Below the pieces are notes generated by a model that had not been told where the DNA came from, made no database searches, and saw only the letters and a program-made list of their open reading frames with translations. A stretch of DNA of 15,322 bases. Origin: Candidatus Saccharimonadota bacterium. GTDB lineage: Bacteria > Patescibacteriota > Saccharimonadia > Saccharimonadales > UBA4665. The stretch covers positions 244 through 15,565 of the forward strand of contig DAHVAE010000004.1 of the NCBI GenBank assembly GCA_027314795.1, read 5' to 3'. The translations under genes and the position numbers were made by a program. Positions 14,331 to 15,322 of this stretch are shown in pieces; position 1 is the stretch's first letter, and each line of letters begins with the position of its first letter.

Positions 14331-15091
14331 GAGGTCCGCTCGACTATTTCTTTAGTTAAAGATTTATATGCCTTAGAACCCTTGCTTCTTTTATCGTACT
14401 CAAATATCGTCTGCCCGTAACTTGGCGCTTCAGCCAATCTTACATTCCTAGGTATTACAGTCTTAAATACTAAATCCTTAAAGTAACTGATAACTTCATT
14501 ACTAACTTGGCCGCTTAAACCGTTGCGATTGTCGTACATGGTCATTAAAACACCTAAGATAGCTAAGTCTGGGTTTGTTGACTTCTTAACTGCCTGGATT
14601 GTGTTAAGTAACTGACTCAGGCCTTCTAGAGCATAATATTCAGTTTGTACTGGAATAATTACGCAACTAGCTGCCGTTAAAGCGTTAATTGTAAGTAGTC
14701 CTAGCGATGGTGGGCAATCAATAATAACGTAATCATAATCGCTATCACTGAGCGACTCTTTCAGAGTGAATTCTCTTCTCACTTTAGATACTAACTCAAC
14801 TTCAGCACCGGCAAGATCTGAACTACTACAGACTAATTTTAAACTCGGGTAAGCAGTACGACGCGCAGCGTTACTAAGCTTAGTATCATCATCTAATAAT
14901 AGCTGGTATGTAGAAATATTTACCTGATCTTTTCGAATCCCTAGGCCGCTTGTTGCATTTGCCTGAGGATCAAGGTCGACAAGCAAGACACTATGATCTT
15001 TTGCTAACATAGCGGCAACACTAACAGCGGTAGTAGTCTTACCTACGCCTCCTTTTTGATTAACAATAGCTATGATCGCTCTTTGTGTCAT
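14327..15091 (-). CDS. parA: Chromosome-partitioning ATPase ParA (Soj family)
   Basis: ParA is the Walker-type ATPase that moves ParB-bound origins over the nucleoid. Starting at ATG 15091 (254 residues) the protein begins MTQRAIIAIVNQKGGVGKTT, with the deviant Walker A KGGVGKT (13-19, signature lysines K13 and K18), the A-prime motif VDLDPQANA (38-46) and Walker B VIIDCPPSLG (122-131). No N-terminal DNA-binding domain is present, as in chromosomal Soj proteins. A GTG 45 bases upstream would add residues without family support and overlap the likely promoter, so I reject it. AAGG elements precede the ATG. It converges with parB, whereas parA normally precedes parB in one operon. Confidence 0.95.
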   Translation of the reverse strand: MTQRAIIAIVNQKGGVGKTTTAVSVAAMLAKDHSVLLVDLDPQANATSGLGIRKDQVNISTYQLLLDDDTKLSNAARRTAYPSLKLVCSSSDLAGAEVELVSKVRREFTLKESLSDSDYDYVIIDCPPSLGLLTINALTAASCVIIPVQTEYYALEGLSQLLNTIQAVKKSTNPDLAILGVLMTMYDNRNGLSGQVSNEVISYFKDLVFKTVIPRNVRLAEAPSYGQTIFEYDKRSKGSKAYKSLTKEIVERTS

Positions 15092-15103
15092 ACCTTTATC
15101 CTT

Positions 15104-15109
15104 AGTATA
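15104..15109 (-). promoter_or_regulatory. Probable parA -10 box
   Basis: The minus strand has TATACT ending 12 bases before the parA ATG, so the mRNA leader would be only about 5 bases. The intervening AAGGATAAAGGT offers at most a poorly placed Shine-Dalgarno site. The -35 region is just a T-rich stretch. Confidence 0.45.
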
Positions 15110-15127
15110 GATTAAACGCTTGAAATT

Positions 15128-15152
15128 AAAAAACACAGCCTTTAGTGCTGCG
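15128..15152 (-). terminator. Intrinsic terminator between parA and whatever lies to the right
   Basis: On the minus strand CGCAGC pairs with GCTGTG (six pairs, one G-U) around the loop ACTAAAG, followed directly by TTTTTT. It would end a right-to-left transcript entering from beyond the window, just before the parA promoter. On the plus strand the same stem is followed 5 bases later by TTTTTTT, so it may work in both directions. Confidence 0.55.
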
Positions 15153-15322
15153 CTTAGTTTTTTTGGGCTCCCCGTATTACCGAGAAGCCCTAGTTTTTAT
15201 ATGATTTTTACCAATTTTTGTTGGTAAGGGAGAGCGCCTACTGGGAGCCAACCCTATGCATCAAGTATCTCGCTATAGCAGGCGGTATGCAAGCACTTTT
15301 TGAATAATTTATATACCCACAA
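15137..15322. other. Region without a confident gene; dense inverted repeats, possible structured RNA
   Basis: No gene is certain here. On the minus strand GGGCTTCTCG (15190-15181) and CGGGGAGCCC (15174-15165) form a 10-pair stem using two G-U pairs, around a 6-base loop. On the plus strand those two pairs become A-C mismatches, hinting that the RNA is made from the minus strand. TTACCAA and TTGGTAA (15208-15227) form another perfect 7-base stem. TTGGCTCCC (15251-15243) could instead pair with GGGAGCC(C)AA (15172-15163), competing with the first hairpin. A minus-strand frame open from the edge to a TAG at 15240-15238 gives 27 residues including IPPAIARYLMHRV, possibly a protein C-terminus. 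On the plus strand, GGGCT/AGCCC followed by TTTTT (15165-15198) is terminator-like. I recognise no known RNA family. Confidence 0.35.

Noticed and set aside
15092..15136. GTG start extending ParA by 15 residues
   Set aside because: The extension overlaps the likely promoter and T-rich terminator stretch and has no counterpart in ParA proteins.
15208..15227. TTACCAA/TTGGTAA hairpin as a terminator
   Set aside because: The stem is AT-rich and is not followed by a T-run on either strand in the right orientation.
15306..15322. DnaA-box-like sequence at the window edge
   Set aside because: ATACCCACA matches TTATCCACA at 7 of 9 positions, but it is single and at the edge, which is not enough to call an origin although parA is close.
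1..15322. CRISPR array, tRNA or rRNA gene, insertion sequence, canonical parS
   Set aside because: I read through for regular repeats, tRNA-type T-arm sequences, transposase frames with terminal inverted repeats, and TGTTTCACGTGAAACA, and found none. A computed search could still find degenerate copies.

Overview
The window looks like a chromosomal segment from a streamlined, moderately AT-rich bacterium of the Candidate Phyla Radiation (Patescibacteria). Saccharibacteria (TM7) is the best guess. The guess rests on a short ProRS without the editing insert, a divergent LysRS, a short EF-Ts, dense packing, and above all a familiar housekeeping cluster that keeps its order but has lost its nucleotide, isoprenoid and lipid genes. 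No marker here proves the lineage. All 17 complete genes read through in the standard code, and every one stops with TAA or TAG. Nothing points to a plasmid, phage or insertion sequence.

Layout. Bases 1-8019, minus strand: a long translation and proteolysis cluster transcribed right to left as rpsB, tsf, frr, rseP, a CPBP membrane protease, proS, greA, lysS, a zincin-like protease and a DUF427 gene cut by the window edge. Its promoter and a structured rpsB leader lie at 8040-8131. Bases 8312-10622, plus strand: rpmE type B, prfA and prmC, the classical release-factor cluster (RF1 and the methyltransferase that modifies its GGQ loop). Bases 10643-12725, minus strand: an unrecognised polytopic membrane protein followed by a membrane-anchored HtrA protease. 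Bases 12800-14330, plus strand: signal peptidase I and ParB. Bases 14327-15091, minus strand: ParA, convergent with parB, the two genes sharing a palindromic TTAA as both stop codons. Bases 15092-15322: no confident gene, but a terminator and a dense set of inverted repeats that may be a structured RNA or the 3-prime end of a gene beyond the edge.

How the genes fit together. Most products serve translation (S2, L31, EF-Ts, RRF, RF1, PrmC, LysRS, ProRS), one serves transcription elongation (GreA), and two serve chromosome segregation (ParA, ParB). Five are proteases or peptidases at or near the membrane (RseP, CPBP, HtrA, LepB, zincin).

The most interesting regulatory pattern is at gene starts. 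Genes that begin a transcription unit often have a -10 box only 7-8 bases before the start codon and no Shine-Dalgarno site, which suggests leaderless mRNAs. Genes inside operons mostly have good Shine-Dalgarno sites. lepB and parB share an identical 11-base extended -10 element. No CRISPR array, tRNA or rRNA gene was found.
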